Made by a program: the position numbers and the translations under genes. Positions 53,375 through 63,440 of a stretch of 64,000 nucleotides of DNA are shown here, piece by piece. The stretch is from Oceanirhabdus sp. W0125-5. Its GTDB lineage: Bacteria > Bacillota > Clostridia > Clostridiales > Clostridiaceae. The notes under the pieces were generated by a model. The model was given only the letters and a program-made list of their open reading frames with translations. It made no database searches and was not told the origin of the DNA. The stretch is from contig NZ_CP115913.1 in NCBI RefSeq assembly GCF_027938815.1, forward strand, positions 902,001 through 966,000, in the 5' to 3' direction. Position 1 is the first letter of the stretch. Each line of letters begins with the position of its first letter.

Positions 53375-54880
53375 ATGAAGGTAGAAATATGTAAAACCAA
53401 GAAGAGTATTATAAATGATAATTTTAATATGATATTCTCTGGGAAACGAAGATTTTTCTTTGGTGGAGCAGTTAGTGTTGGCATAGTATTAAGTCTATTT
53501 GGAAGAAATGAAGGTTTTTTAATATTGGCATTCTCACTTGGTTTTTTAGGGTTATCAGCACTTTCAATCTTTAGTATATTAAGAAAAATAAAAGGTGATA
53601 AATTAGAACTTACATATGAATTTGAGGGAAGTGAGTTAAAAGTACAGAATCCAATGGGTATAATAAATGTAAAAACTCAAGAGATTGTGGGAATTGAAGA
53701 AAATCAGTGTTTTTACTTGCTAGAAATAAAAAATCCAAATGGAAGAAACTCTAAATTGCCATTATATAAAACAGGAGTAATAGAGGGAGATATTGATGAG
53801 CTAATTAATAATTTAAGAGTTCAGTTGAATAAAGAATTTGAAGAGGAAGAAAATATAGATAAAGAGGATGATATAATGGAAGATAGAAGTGAATTAAATT
53901 CAGTAGATTCAGATGAGGATAAAAGAACTGAGGATAACATTGGAGATAAAGAGATGAAAGAAAAGGATATAGAAAACAAACAAGAGAAAGATGTGAAAGA
54001 AATGAAAATCGAAGATAATAATGAAATAGAGATCACTCAAAATAATGAAATAGAAAGTATTACAAATAATGAAGAGAATGAAATTATTGAAATTGAAGAA
54101 AGTGAAATTCAAGAAAAAATAGTAGAAGAAAATGATGAAGTTAATAAAGTTGATACATATGAGATAAGAAACATAGTTAAATTCCAAAATAAATTTACAA
54201 ATGATTTTATAAGATGTTTTAAGAGGCAGCTTTCAAGGGTTACTTTAATAGTATTCATATTTGCCGCGATTACTATGGGGATTATTTCAATGATTAATGG
54301 AGCAAAGGTATTTGGGACAATTTTTCTAGTTGTTGGTGCACTTGCTGTAGTTTCTCCAGTAATACAAGTTTACTCCACTAGGAAGAATACTAAGGGAATT
54401 AAGAGCATTGGGATAGATGAAAATGATGATATTGTAATAGATAATGGTGTAGTGAGAAATGTATACAAGAAAAAGCATGTTGCAGTTGGTAAGACTGAGG
54501 ATGAAGAGATAATTGTAACGGTACTATCTAATAAAAGTATTACTTTTGGAATAAAGAAAGAAGAGATAGTTGAAGGTGATCCATACGAGCTTTTTAAAAT
54601 ATTAAAAGTAGGGAAAGTTAGGGAGTTTAATTGGTTGGGGTTATTTGCCTTAGGAGTATCAACTATAGGGTTGTTCCAAATACCAATTACACTTGGATGG
54701 ATAAGCTTTAATAAACCTACTATAGCTATAATAATCTCTATAGCTTGTGTTATTATATCACTGTTATTAGCTGTGATGGCTATATTTAGTAAAGGTAAAG
54801 TGAAGAAACAAGCAAATTGGGCAATATTATTTGATATAATAATAGCAGGGTTCTTTGTTTGGACATATTTAAATAAATAA
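53375..54880 (+). CDS. Membrane protein with duplicated two-span plus beta-domain architecture
   Basis: No family name can be given. The 501 residues contain two similar halves. Half one has spans at about 24-42 and 47-68 and a beta-rich domain to 150; half two has spans at about 290-310 and 313-332 and a beta-rich domain to 410. The two are joined by an extremely acidic linker (about 155-265, mostly Glu, Asp, Asn, Ile, Lys). Three more spans close the protein (about 420-500). The halves resemble YcxB/PH-like membrane domains, which is a guess. The ATG has AAAGGGGG before it. Confidence 0.6.
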   Translation: MKVEICKTKKSIINDNFNMIFSGKRRFFFGGAVSVGIVLSLFGRNEGFLILAFSLGFLGLSALSIFSILRKIKGDKLELTYEFEGSELKVQNPMGIINVKTQEIVGIEENQCFYLLEIKNPNGRNSKLPLYKTGVIEGDIDELINNLRVQLNKEFEEEENIDKEDDIMEDRSELNSVDSDEDKRTEDNIGDKEMKEKDIENKQEKDVKEMKIEDNNEIEITQNNEIESITNNEENEIIEIEESEIQEKIVEENDEVNKVDTYEIRNIVKFQNKFTNDFIRCFKRQLSRVTLIVFIFAAITMGIISMINGAKVFGTIFLVVGALAVVSPVIQVYSTRKNTKGIKSIGIDENDDIVIDNGVVRNVYKKKHVAVGKTEDEEIIVTVLSNKSITFGIKKEEIVEGDPYELFKILKVGKVREFNWLGLFALGVSTIGLFQIPITLGWISFNKPTIAIIISIACVIISLLLAVMAIFSKGKVKKQANWAILFDIIIAGFFVWTYLNK

Positions 54881-54884
54881 TATT

Positions 54885-54931
54885 AAGGTAGAAATTCACA
54901 TAATAAGTTAGTGGAGTTCTACCTTTTTTTA
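54885..54931 (+). terminator. Terminator after the 501-residue membrane protein
   Basis: Nine-base stem AAGGTAGAA / TTCTACCTT and a run of seven T. Confidence 0.8.
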
Positions 54932-54982
54932 TATAAATAATTAATTATTTACTTCAAATATCTATTATAAACATAGCTGAAC

Positions 54983-56647
54983 TTAATAATTCTTAACAAT
55001 CACCTTTGCAATTTTATTTGAAGCATCTAGAGCGCTTTTTATAGCACCTTGCATCCAGCCGTGAGTTGGTGACACATGTTCACCGGCAAAAAACATTTTG
55101 TTATCATATTGAGGTTTTGCTAGATCATGTAGGAAGGTGCGCTTTTGATCAGGATTGAAACAGGAAAAAGCACCACCAATCCATCTCTCTGAATTCCAAT
55201 GACTTATTTTATAATCTAAAACATATTTATCTAATGAATTTTGTGGTAAGCCATGGATTTTCTCAAGATTTCTATTCATGTATTCTAATATTGTATTTTC
55301 TCCTAGAGATGCAAGTTTGGTTGCATCAAGAGCAAGGTTAAAACAGGCTAAAAGAACACCTGGTTCTTCGGGATTTTTTATACCTTTATAATAATGATCG
55401 CTAGGATAATAGATTACTCCATTTGGCAAATCAGTTGTGGAAGTTCCACTGAAAATGCCTAAGTCTTCCCAAAATCTACGTTTATAAAATACAAAAACTT
55501 TAAGAGAATCAATATAATTAAGTTCTCTCATTCCTTGAGTAGCAATATTAGATTCTAAATTACTCATTTCAATATTATTTAGAAGTGAAAAAGGAATTGT
55601 ATTTACAACAAAGTCACATTTTTCATAGCGCAATCGACCACTACTTTTATATGCAAGTGTAACTTTATTATCTCCTTTGTTCCAAATTATCTTCTTTATT
55701 GGAGAGTATATTGACCATCCTAAAATACCTACATCCTCATGGTTAATTCCATAAGAGGTGGAGTTTGAGAATCCTTCTCTCCACAAAGAAGCTGGTAATT
55801 TATTCATACCATCTGTCAGTTCAAAACATTGAGAATAATTTAGAGGATATTCATTCTGCATTATTTCGGAGTAACTAAAAGGTTGTAAAGATCTAATAAA
55901 TGGAGTTAAAGAAGAGACTAAGTCAATAGCACCTTCACTTAAATAAGCTTTTGTGAGCATTTCACGCAGGCTGAATTCACACAATTGATTATATTTAAAC
56001 GAATATTGATTTTTTATTTGTAAAATTTCTTTTCTTTCTGAAGATGTTAGTGATAGTAAAGGTTTAACTAATGCGTTGTGAAGCATTTCATTCCAATGAA
56101 TATTCTTCTCCCAATTTTCTAAATTAAAAAGGGGATATATTTTTTTCATTGCCATTTTTCCATGTAAAGGATTCTGAAATCGTATATTTTTTATATAAGT
56201 AAATCCATTAAGGTTTTTATATATAAATGGTCGGGTATTAATTTTAAATAGATTTATATAATGCCAAACACATTCATGACTGATTGGTACGCACATAGAA
56301 CCTAATTCTGCTCGGTATTTACTTTTTTTATCAAAATGATGAGTAGAAATTCTCCCTCCAATTCTATCGCTTGCTTCATATAAGTGAATGTTAACTCCTA
56401 ATTTTCTTAGTTCAAAGGCAGCAGTTAGACCGCTGAGGCCCCCACCAATGATACCAATGTTTATGTTTTTACCTTTAGCATAACCTGAAGGGCATATGCT
56501 TGTAATATCTTCAGGTGGAGATAAAGCATCAATTATATCGGGAAGGTCTTCTTTTCTCCCTCTTATTTCAAGGAGCTTTTCAAGTAACTCCCATCGTTCA
56601 GTATTAGTAGGATTTGAAATATAATTATATCTTAAATCATTATTCAA
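54983..56647 (-). CDS. Flavin-dependent amine/L-amino-acid oxidase, copy 2
   Basis: The 554 residues have the FAD motif IGIIGGGLSGLTAAFELRK (about 65-85), then LYEASDRIGGRIS, and the C-terminal FAD/substrate segment FFAGEHVSPTHGWMQGAIKSA. These are typical of flavin monoamine oxidases and L-amino-acid oxidases. I start at the TTG at 56645-56647, nine bases after TTGGAG; the same arrangement precedes copy 1. It lies 51 bases downstream of copy 1 in the same direction. The physiological acceptor in an anaerobe is unclear because such enzymes usually use oxygen. Confidence 0.85.
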   Translation of the reverse strand: MNNDLRYNYISNPTNTERWELLEKLLEIRGRKEDLPDIIDALSPPEDITSICPSGYAKGKNINIGIIGGGLSGLTAAFELRKLGVNIHLYEASDRIGGRISTHHFDKKSKYRAELGSMCVPISHECVWHYINLFKINTRPFIYKNLNGFTYIKNIRFQNPLHGKMAMKKIYPLFNLENWEKNIHWNEMLHNALVKPLLSLTSSERKEILQIKNQYSFKYNQLCEFSLREMLTKAYLSEGAIDLVSSLTPFIRSLQPFSYSEIMQNEYPLNYSQCFELTDGMNKLPASLWREGFSNSTSYGINHEDVGILGWSIYSPIKKIIWNKGDNKVTLAYKSSGRLRYEKCDFVVNTIPFSLLNNIEMSNLESNIATQGMRELNYIDSLKVFVFYKRRFWEDLGIFSGTSTTDLPNGVIYYPSDHYYKGIKNPEEPGVLLACFNLALDATKLASLGENTILEYMNRNLEKIHGLPQNSLDKYVLDYKISHWNSERWIGGAFSCFNPDQKRTFLHDLAKPQYDNKMFFAGEHVSPTHGWMQGAIKSALDASNKIAKVIVKNY

Positions 56648-56698
56648 TTGAATTAACTCCAAAATTGTTTCATAATATTATATTTTTTAAAAATGGGA

Positions 56699-58372
56699 TT
56701 AGAACTTTTTGGTGATTAATCTAGCAATTTTATTTGAAGCCTCAAGAGAACTTCTCATACCACCTTGAATCCAAGCATGTGTAAATGAAACATGCTCTCC
56801 CGCAAAGAACATCTTATTGTCATATTCAGGTTGAGTCATTTCGTAAAGGAAATGTCGTTTTTGATTAGGATAAAAGAATGCAAAAGCATCACCTATCCAC
56901 TTCATTTTACTCCATTGAAGGATTTTATAATCTAGAACGTACTTATCTAACATTCCTTCAGATAAACCATGAATTTTCTCTATGTTTCTATTTACGAACT
57001 GTATTATCTCATCATCATTAAGTGAGGTTAGATTTGATGCTTCTAAAGCAAGATTGTACCAAGCTAATAGAACTCCAGGTTCTTCAGGATTAATTGTCTT
57101 ACTATAATAATGATCACTTGGATAATATATATGTGCATTGCTTAAGTCGCTTAAAGAGTAGCCAGCAATTATGCCTAAATCTTCCCAAAATCTTCTTTTA
57201 TATAATATATAGACCTTTACTGCATCCATATAATTAACTTCTGTTATAGCTTGAGTTAAGATATTTGATTTTAATTTGCTCATATCAATATTACGGAGGG
57301 TTGAAAAAGGGATTGTATTTATAACAAAATCAAATTTTTTGTGAACTAACTGGTTATTTTCTTTATGACTTAGAGATACCTGTGAATCTCCTTCCTCCCA
57401 AAATATTTTTTCAATAGGAGTACTTAATTTAAGTGTCATAGTTCCCAAATCTTCAGGTTTAACACCATATGAAGGATGATTATCTGATTTTAGTGCATCT
57501 AAAAAAGCCTCAGTAATTGAAATGAAATTATTTACAGGTTGATAAAGGTTAGAAAAATGCATGGGATATTCATCGTGTAAAATCTCAGAGTAGCTATATG
57601 GTTGCAAGGGTCTTAAAAAGGGAGAGAAAGAACAAACTAAATCTACTGCACCATCACTTAAATAACCTTTTTTCAGCATTTGTCTTAAGTTATATTGACA
57701 TAGAGTGTTGTATTTATAAGAATATTTTTTCTTTATTTGTACAATATCTTTGCGCTCAGATGGAGTTAATGATAATAAAGGGGTTACTATTGCATTATTT
57801 AACATTTCACCCCAATGAAGTTTTTTTTCCCAGTCTTGTAAATCAAATAGAGGGTAAATTTTTTTCATAGATTCCTGTTCTTCAATATCATCACATAGGC
57901 ATACACCTTTTATATAGGTAAATCCATTTAGTGTTCTTTGAATGAAAGGACGAGTTTCAATTTTAAAGAGATTTAAATAATGCCATGTACATTCATGTGC
58001 AAGAGGTATTCTCATTGCACCAAGTTCAGCAGCATATTTTCTTTCCTTATCAAAAAAGTGGGTGTATATTCTGCCACCGTATCTATTGCTTGCTTCATAT
58101 AGGGTTACATCTACCCCTAATTTTCTTAGTTCAAAAGCCGCAACAAGGCCGCTTATTCCACCACCGATTACAGCAACATTTATATTCTTTCCCTTACCAT
58201 AACCAGGAGGACATATTTTTATAATATCTTCAGGATGAGAATAACCTTCAAGGATATAAGGGAGGTCTTCTTTGCGGCCAGCTGATGTAAGAAGTTGTTC
58301 AAGTAACTGATGACGTTCACTATCTGTAGGGCTGAAAAGCTCATCTACTCTACTATTAAGATAATTTTTCAA
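56699..58372 (-). CDS. Flavin-dependent amine/L-amino-acid oxidase, copy 1
   Basis: The 557-residue paralogue of the next gene has the same motifs: VAVIGGGISGLVAAFELRK, LYEASNRYGGRIYTH and FFAGEHVSFTHAWIQGGMRSS. TTG start (58370-58372) after TTGGAG. The sequence around the ribosome binding sites of the two copies is identical over about 29 bases, showing that the duplication included the leader. The substrates probably differ, since loop residues around the active-site helix (THAW against THGW) have changed. Confidence 0.85.
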   Translation of the reverse strand: MKNYLNSRVDELFSPTDSERHQLLEQLLTSAGRKEDLPYILEGYSHPEDIIKICPPGYGKGKNINVAVIGGGISGLVAAFELRKLGVDVTLYEASNRYGGRIYTHFFDKERKYAAELGAMRIPLAHECTWHYLNLFKIETRPFIQRTLNGFTYIKGVCLCDDIEEQESMKKIYPLFDLQDWEKKLHWGEMLNNAIVTPLLSLTPSERKDIVQIKKKYSYKYNTLCQYNLRQMLKKGYLSDGAVDLVCSFSPFLRPLQPYSYSEILHDEYPMHFSNLYQPVNNFISITEAFLDALKSDNHPSYGVKPEDLGTMTLKLSTPIEKIFWEEGDSQVSLSHKENNQLVHKKFDFVINTIPFSTLRNIDMSKLKSNILTQAITEVNYMDAVKVYILYKRRFWEDLGIIAGYSLSDLSNAHIYYPSDHYYSKTINPEEPGVLLAWYNLALEASNLTSLNDDEIIQFVNRNIEKIHGLSEGMLDKYVLDYKILQWSKMKWIGDAFAFFYPNQKRHFLYEMTQPEYDNKMFFAGEHVSFTHAWIQGGMRSSLEASNKIARLITKKF

Positions 58373-58606
58373 TAGAATTGACTCCAAAATTGTTTCATAA
58401 TATTATATTTGTTCAATATATGATTTAGTACCATATAATATAATCATAAAATAAATATTTTAAGCATGATAAATTGATTAAGGCACAATATATTAATATA
58501 ATTAATATAATATGAATAAAATTGGAGATTACTGTTTTAATGTGATAAAATTATAGTAGTTTTGATAATGATAATAATTAATGGTTTATATAGAAGGAGA
58601 GACGTT

Positions 58607-59956
58607 ATGGGAAGATTATTTGGTACAGACGGTGTTAGAGGAGTAGCAAACAAAGAGCTTACATGTGAATTGGCTTTTAAACTTGGAAAAGCAGGGGCAA
58701 TTACATTAACTGATGGTGCACATAAACCTAAGATAATTGTAGGAATGGATACTAGAATATCTGGGCATATGCTTGAGGCTGCATTAACTGCAGGGATACT
58801 ATCAGTTGGAGCAGAAGTGGTAAGTTTAGGAGTGGTACCTACGCCAGCAATAGCTTACTTAGTTAGAAAATATAATGCTGATGCAGGAGTTATGATTTCA
58901 GCATCTCATAATCCTGTAGAAGATAATGGAATAAAATTCTTTAATGGAAACGGATATAAATTAAGTGATGAATTAGAAGATAAAATTGAGAAGCTTATTG
59001 AAGAGGATTTTAAAGGAATTGAGTTGCCAATAGGTGAAAATATAGGTAAAAGCTATTCAAAAAGCGATGCAATTGAAGATTATGTTGAGTTTGTTACAGG
59101 TACAATAGAGGGTGATTTAAAAGGATTAAAGGTTGCCTTGGATTGTGCGAATGGAGCTGCATATAAAACTGCTGTAGAAGCATTTAGAAAATTAAAAGCA
59201 GAGGTTTTAGTAATTAATAATGATCCAGATGGAATCAATATAAATAAAGATTGTGGTTCTACTCATCCAGAGCACCTTAAGGAATATGTAGTAAGTAACA
59301 AATGTGATTTAGGGCTTGCTTTCGATGGAGATGCTGACAGATGTGTAGCTGTAGATGAAAATGGAAATGAAGTTAATGGTGACTTCATACTTGCTATATG
59401 TGCACAGTATCTTAAAGAAAAAAACAAGCTATATGATAATACAGTTGTTGTTACAGTTATGAGCAATATGGGATTAGATATTGCAATGGATAAAATAGGA
59501 GTAAAATGTGTTAGAACAATAGTTGGAGATAGATATGTTTTAGAAGAAATGAAAAACAAGGGATATAGACTTGGTGGAGAGCAATCAGGACATATAATAT
59601 TCCTAGATCATAACACAACAGGTGACGGATTATTAGCAGGGTTACAGTTAGCAACTATTCTTAAGAATAAAGAGAAGAAGCTTAGTGAGTTAGCATCAAT
59701 TATGAGAGAGTTGCCACAAATATTAGTGAATGCTACAGTACCAAACAATATGAAGGATATCTATATAAAAGATGCTGAAATAGCAGAAGAGATTAGAAAG
59801 ATAGAATCAGCTATGAATGGAAGAGGTAGAGTATTAATCAGACCTTCAGGAACAGAACCGTTAGTTAGGGTTATGTTAGAAGGGGAAAATCAGAGTGAAA
59901 TTGATAAATATGCTCATGAGTTAGCAGAACTTATTGAGAAAAAAGCAAAGTTATAA
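58607..59956 (+). CDS. glmM: Phosphoglucosamine mutase
   Basis: GlmM converts glucosamine-6-phosphate to glucosamine-1-phosphate on the way to UDP-GlcNAc. I start at ATG 58607 (AAGGAGA before it), giving [12 protein letters not shown] at the N-terminus as in known GlmM; the frame continues upstream to 58562 without a site. The 449 residues carry the phosphoserine loop [12 protein letters not shown] (Ser near 100), the metal loop DGDADRC and [11 protein letters not shown]. It lies 1.6 kb before glmS, the enzyme for the previous step. Confidence 0.96.
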   Translation: MGRLFGTDGVRGVANKELTCELAFKLGKAGAITLTDGAHKPKIIVGMDTRISGHMLEAALTAGILSVGAEVVSLGVVPTPAIAYLVRKYNADAGVMISASHNPVEDNGIKFFNGNGYKLSDELEDKIEKLIEEDFKGIELPIGENIGKSYSKSDAIEDYVEFVTGTIEGDLKGLKVALDCANGAAYKTAVEAFRKLKAEVLVINNDPDGININKDCGSTHPEHLKEYVVSNKCDLGLAFDGDADRCVAVDENGNEVNGDFILAICAQYLKEKNKLYDNTVVVTVMSNMGLDIAMDKIGVKCVRTIVGDRYVLEEMKNKGYRLGGEQSGHIIFLDHNTTGDGLLAGLQLATILKNKEKKLSELASIMRELPQILVNATVPNNMKDIYIKDAEIAEEIRKIESAMNGRGRVLIRPSGTEPLVRVMLEGENQSEIDKYAHELAELIEKKAKL

Positions 59957-59982
59957 AAAAGCACCCTCGGGTGCTTTTTTTA
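59955..59982 (+). terminator. Terminator after glmM
   Basis: Compact stem GCACCC / GGGTGC within A and T runs; it may also serve the converging lipoprotein gene. Confidence 0.85.
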
Positions 59983-59993
59983 GTTGAGAGTGT

Positions 59994-60992
59994 CTAATTC
60001 AGTTTAAGCCATTTAAAATCCATAGGTCTCTTAGCATAATCATAATATAGCCAATTACCAATAATATTAATTTTATATGCGAAGTCATCTGATATTTTTT
60101 TCATAGCAGAACCATCTAAATTAATTCTATAAATACCACCATTGTTTATATCGGTAAAATATATGTGCTTTTTTGTGATATTTACCCATGAAAGTGCTTC
60201 ACTACTAAATATTTCTTCTCTACTGCTTCCATCTAAGTTCATTTTGTATATTTTATCATCAGCTAAGTAATAAACTAGGTTATCAATAATAGTTGGAAAA
60301 TGGCAAGTATTATCTGATATTTTACTCTTTCCTGAACCATCAACATTTATTTTATAAAGACCATTTGATGTGTAATAAATCCAATCATCTTTAACGAAAA
60401 ATTTGTCAGCCTCAGCAGTATCGTCACAAAGCTTAAATGTTTCGTTGGTAATGATATTTAGTCTGTATAATTTCATATCATTTATATTTTGATAATAAAT
60501 AAAGCCATCCACAACATGTATTTTGGTAGCTTTCTGATCTGAAAGCTGTTTTCTATCACTTCCATCAGTTTTTATTCTATATATATTACTATCAGAAATA
60601 TAATAAATGTAATCTCCTATTACATTTATAGAAAGGGAATCATCATCACAAATTTTTGTCTCCTCAGAATTATCTACTCTCTTTTTATACAATGAATAAT
60701 TTATATCCTTTTTCGATATATAATAAATCCAGTCTCCCTGAATAGAAGCAATACCAGAATTATTAAGATTTGAAATTGAGTTATTTGAAGCTAAGTCATT
60801 TACCATAAGAGTTTCTTTTGAAATTTCTTTCTTCTCGTGAATTGTAGATTCTTCAGAAGTATTTTTATCATTATGAATCTGAGTATTTGTGGCTTTTGAT
60901 GGAGAAGCTTGTTTACTGTTTGAATTGCATGCTGTAACAGAAGCACAAATACTTATTGCTAGTATAAAAGTGAAAATTTTTTTAGATAACAT
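59994..60992 (-). CDS. DUF5050-type beta-propeller lipoprotein
   Basis: The 332 residues start with a lipoprotein signal whose lipobox is SVTAC (Cys22), then a Ser/Thr/Lys-rich linker (23-70). About six repeats follow, of the kind D.IYYI....IYRI..DGS..K.I, the DUF5050 propeller pattern. It would sit on the outer face of the membrane. Ligand unknown. Upstream on the minus strand are a TATAAT-like -10 near 61044-61049 and, before it, four phased GTTAC repeats. These suggest activation by an OmpR-family regulator. Confidence 0.8.
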   Translation of the reverse strand: MLSKKIFTFILAISICASVTACNSNSKQASPSKATNTQIHNDKNTSEESTIHEKKEISKETLMVNDLASNNSISNLNNSGIASIQGDWIYYISKKDINYSLYKKRVDNSEETKICDDDSLSINVIGDYIYYISDSNIYRIKTDGSDRKQLSDQKATKIHVVDGFIYYQNINDMKLYRLNIITNETFKLCDDTAEADKFFVKDDWIYYTSNGLYKINVDGSGKSKISDNTCHFPTIIDNLVYYLADDKIYKMNLDGSSREEIFSSEALSWVNITKKHIYFTDINNGGIYRINLDGSAMKKISDDFAYKINIIGNWLYYDYAKRPMDFKWLKLN

Positions 60993-61070
60993 TTATGTAC
61001 ACCTCTTAATTAACTAAGTTTTTAAATCTCATAGCACGTATTGATTATAATAATTTAATAAAGATAAGGG

Positions 61071-61107
61071 GTTACAAAATGGTTACTAATGGTTACAAAG
61101 TAGTTAC
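61071..61107 (-). promoter_or_regulatory. Four helically phased GTTAC repeats
   Basis: GTTAC begins at 61071, 61082, 61092 and 61103 (steps 11, 10, 11). The following bases alternate CAAA, CTAA, CAAA, CTTG in the longer pattern. The array lies just upstream of the -10 of the minus-strand lipoprotein gene, where an activator replacing the -35 would bind. Confidence 0.6.
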
Positions 61108-61281
61108 TTGTACATGTGAATTTATATGGTTTTACTTAATTAAAAAAAATGTTCTTATTAGTAATTTTGTTACTAAAAGTAATGATGAAGAAGGTATTGT
61201 TTATGCACTTCAAAGGTATTTAAGCATATAATATATATGTAGAGAAAAATGTTAAAAATTTGAAAATGCAATAAAAGTAAA

Positions 61282-61310
61282 TTGAAATAATGTTTGAAAG
61301 GCTTTATAAT
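61282..61310 (+). promoter_or_regulatory. Promoter of glmS
   Basis: -35 TTGAAA (61282-61287), 17-base spacer, -10 TATAAT (61305-61310). The transcript would start about 60 bases before the ribozyme cleavage site. Confidence 0.7.
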
Positions 61311-61377
61311 AGAACTTGGACTCATATACAAGATTAATAAAATATGGAGGTGAAAATTAAAAAGTATATTAATAAAA

Positions 61378-61532
61378 GCTCCTGGAGTCGGTAGCATACC
61401 GACTTGACGCGGAAGGGATTTAGCGAACAATTCGGAGGATTATCCCACGGCACAAGTGCTGTCGATAAAGCTGGCAAAACCCAGAGGTGACTTTGGTGAC
61501 AAATTCAGTGAAGTACTAATAAAAAGTTAATC
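61378..61532 (+). ncRNA. glmS ribozyme
   Basis: This self-cleaving RNA uses glucosamine-6-phosphate as cofactor and so shuts off glmS when its product is abundant. The core follows the known pattern: cleavage expected between A61377 and G61378 (AAAA|GCTCC). GACGCGGAAGGGATTTAGCG, TTCGGAGGATTATCCC and the later GGCAAAACCCAGAGGTGAC segment follow. It lies directly before glmS. The 3' limit is approximate. Confidence 0.92.
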
Positions 61533-61579
61533 TTTTATGGTGTCCTTAAAAATAAAATATTGAAAGGACGTTATAGAAT

Positions 61580-63406
61580 ATGTGTGGAATAGTAGGTTAT
61601 TTTGGTAAAGAGAGAGCAGCAGAGATTTTGGTAGATGGACTTGAAAAATTAGAGTACAGAGGATATGATTCAGCTGGAATAGCAGTATTTCAGAATGGAG
61701 ATATTGATGTAATCAAGTGTAAGGGTAGAATCCAAAATTTAAGAGATAAGCTTGAAAATGAAGAGATGAGTGGAGTTAAAGGTATTGGTCACACAAGATG
61801 GGCAACTCATGGAGAACCATCAGATTTGAATGCACATCCTCACACTAACAAAGATGGATCAATAAGTATAGTTCATAATGGTATCATTGAGAATTATATG
61901 TATCTTAAAGAGTGGCTAGGTGGAAAAGGGTACGAGTTCTTATCAGAGACTGATACAGAGGTTATTCCAAACCTTATTGATTACTACTATAATGGAAATC
62001 TTTTTGAGGCTGTAGTTAAAGCTACTAACAAGATGGAAGGTAGTTATGCTATTGGAGTTCTTTGTAAGAATGAACCTGATAAGATGATAGCGGTAAGAAA
62101 AGATAGTCCACTTATTGTTGGTAAAGGTGATGGAGAAACATTCATAGCTTCAGATGTAACTGCTGTACTGAAATATACCAGAGATGTTTATTATATTGAT
62201 GATAATGAATTTGCACTTATAGATAATGATGGGGTTAAGATTCTTAACGAAGATGGAAATGAAATTGATAAAGAAGTCAGCCACATCACTTGGGATGCAT
62301 CAGCTGCTGAAAAAGGTGGATATGAGCATTTCATGATAAAAGAGATTCATGAGCAACCAAAGGCACTTAGAGACACAATGACTTCAAGAGTTGCTTTAGG
62401 AGAAGATGTTAAACTTGATAACATCCAGATTACTAAAGAAGATCTTGAGAGAATTAACAAGGTTTATATAGTTGCTTGTGGTACTGCATATTATGCAGGA
62501 GTTGTAGGAAAGTATGTTATTGAGAAGATGGCTAAGATATCTGTAGAGACAGATGTTGCGTCAGAGTTTAGATATAGAGATCCATTGATTGATGAAAATA
62601 CACTTATGATAGTTGTAAGTCAATCAGGAGAAACAGCAGATACTCTAGCTGCGCTTAGATTAGCTAAGAAAGCAGGGGCTAGAGTTATGGCAATCACTAA
62701 TGTTGTTGGAAGTACAATCGCTAGAGAAGCAGATGATGTATTCTACACATGGGCAGGACCAGAAATAGCAGTAGCATCAACTAAGGCGTATGTAACTCAG
62801 ATGGTAGCTTTAGATATCCTTGCATTGCATCTTGCAAAGCTTAAAGGTACAATCACTAAGGAAGAAGGAGAAGAGTTCAAGAAAGAACTATTAGCTCTTC
62901 CTGAAAAGGTTGAAGATGCTCTTAAGCATAAAGAGGTTATCCAAAAGTTCGCATCTAAGAACTACCATGTAAAAGATATGTTCTTCTTAGGAAGAGGCGT
63001 AGACCATGCAGTAGCATTAGAAGGGGCTCTTAAGCTTAAGGAACTTTCATATATCCACGCTGAAGCATATGCTGGAGGAGAGTTAAAGCATGGACCAATA
63101 GCTCTTATTGAAGATGGTACACCAGTTGTTGTAATAGCAACTCAAGAGAAGATTTTTGATAAGATGGTAAGTAACATTAAAGAGGTTACTACTAGAGGTG
63201 CAGAAGTGCTTGCATTTGCAACAGAAGGGCATGAGGAAATAGAGAAGTCTGTTAACTCAGCTTTATATGTTCAAAAAACTCATCCATTATTAACACCAGT
63301 GGTTTCAATCGTACCACTTCAGTTGTTCTCATATTATATGGCACTTGAAAAAGGTTGCGATGTGGATAAGCCTAGGAATTTGGCTAAATCTGTTACTGTT
63401 GAGTAG
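61580..63406 (+). CDS. glmS: Glutamine-fructose-6-phosphate aminotransferase (isomerizing)
   Basis: GlmS makes glucosamine-6-phosphate from fructose-6-phosphate and glutamine. The 608 residues are full length: the catalytic Cys2 at the start (MCGIVGYFG), the GHTRWATHGEPS and HNGIIENY glutaminase segments, and two SIS sugar-isomerase domains (CGTAYYAG, SQSGETADTL, and a KPRNLAKSVTVE ending). TTGAAAGGACG site before the ATG. The upstream ribozyme provides feedback control. Confidence 0.98.
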   Translation: MCGIVGYFGKERAAEILVDGLEKLEYRGYDSAGIAVFQNGDIDVIKCKGRIQNLRDKLENEEMSGVKGIGHTRWATHGEPSDLNAHPHTNKDGSISIVHNGIIENYMYLKEWLGGKGYEFLSETDTEVIPNLIDYYYNGNLFEAVVKATNKMEGSYAIGVLCKNEPDKMIAVRKDSPLIVGKGDGETFIASDVTAVLKYTRDVYYIDDNEFALIDNDGVKILNEDGNEIDKEVSHITWDASAAEKGGYEHFMIKEIHEQPKALRDTMTSRVALGEDVKLDNIQITKEDLERINKVYIVACGTAYYAGVVGKYVIEKMAKISVETDVASEFRYRDPLIDENTLMIVVSQSGETADTLAALRLAKKAGARVMAITNVVGSTIAREADDVFYTWAGPEIAVASTKAYVTQMVALDILALHLAKLKGTITKEEGEEFKKELLALPEKVEDALKHKEVIQKFASKNYHVKDMFFLGRGVDHAVALEGALKLKELSYIHAEAYAGGELKHGPIALIEDGTPVVVIATQEKIFDKMVSNIKEVTTRGAEVLAFATEGHEEIEKSVNSALYVQKTHPLLTPVVSIVPLQLFSYYMALEKGCDVDKPRNLAKSVTVE

Positions 63407-63415
63407 GGTTAAAAG

Positions 63416-63437
63416 AAATTGAGAGTTGAGATGTAGT
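63416..63437. repeat. Period-7 remnant of the repeat family (F)
   Basis: AATTGAGAGTTGAGATGTAG follows the glmS stop by ten bases and matches the left-end heptads of copies A and C, without the hairpin chain. Confidence 0.4.
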
Positions 63438-63440
63438 TGG

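Noticed and set aside
53909..54187. Minus-strand open frame of 92 codons rich in Phe and Ile
   Set aside because: It is the mirror of the acidic linker of the plus-strand membrane protein gene; composition is explained by that strand and there is no ribosome binding site.
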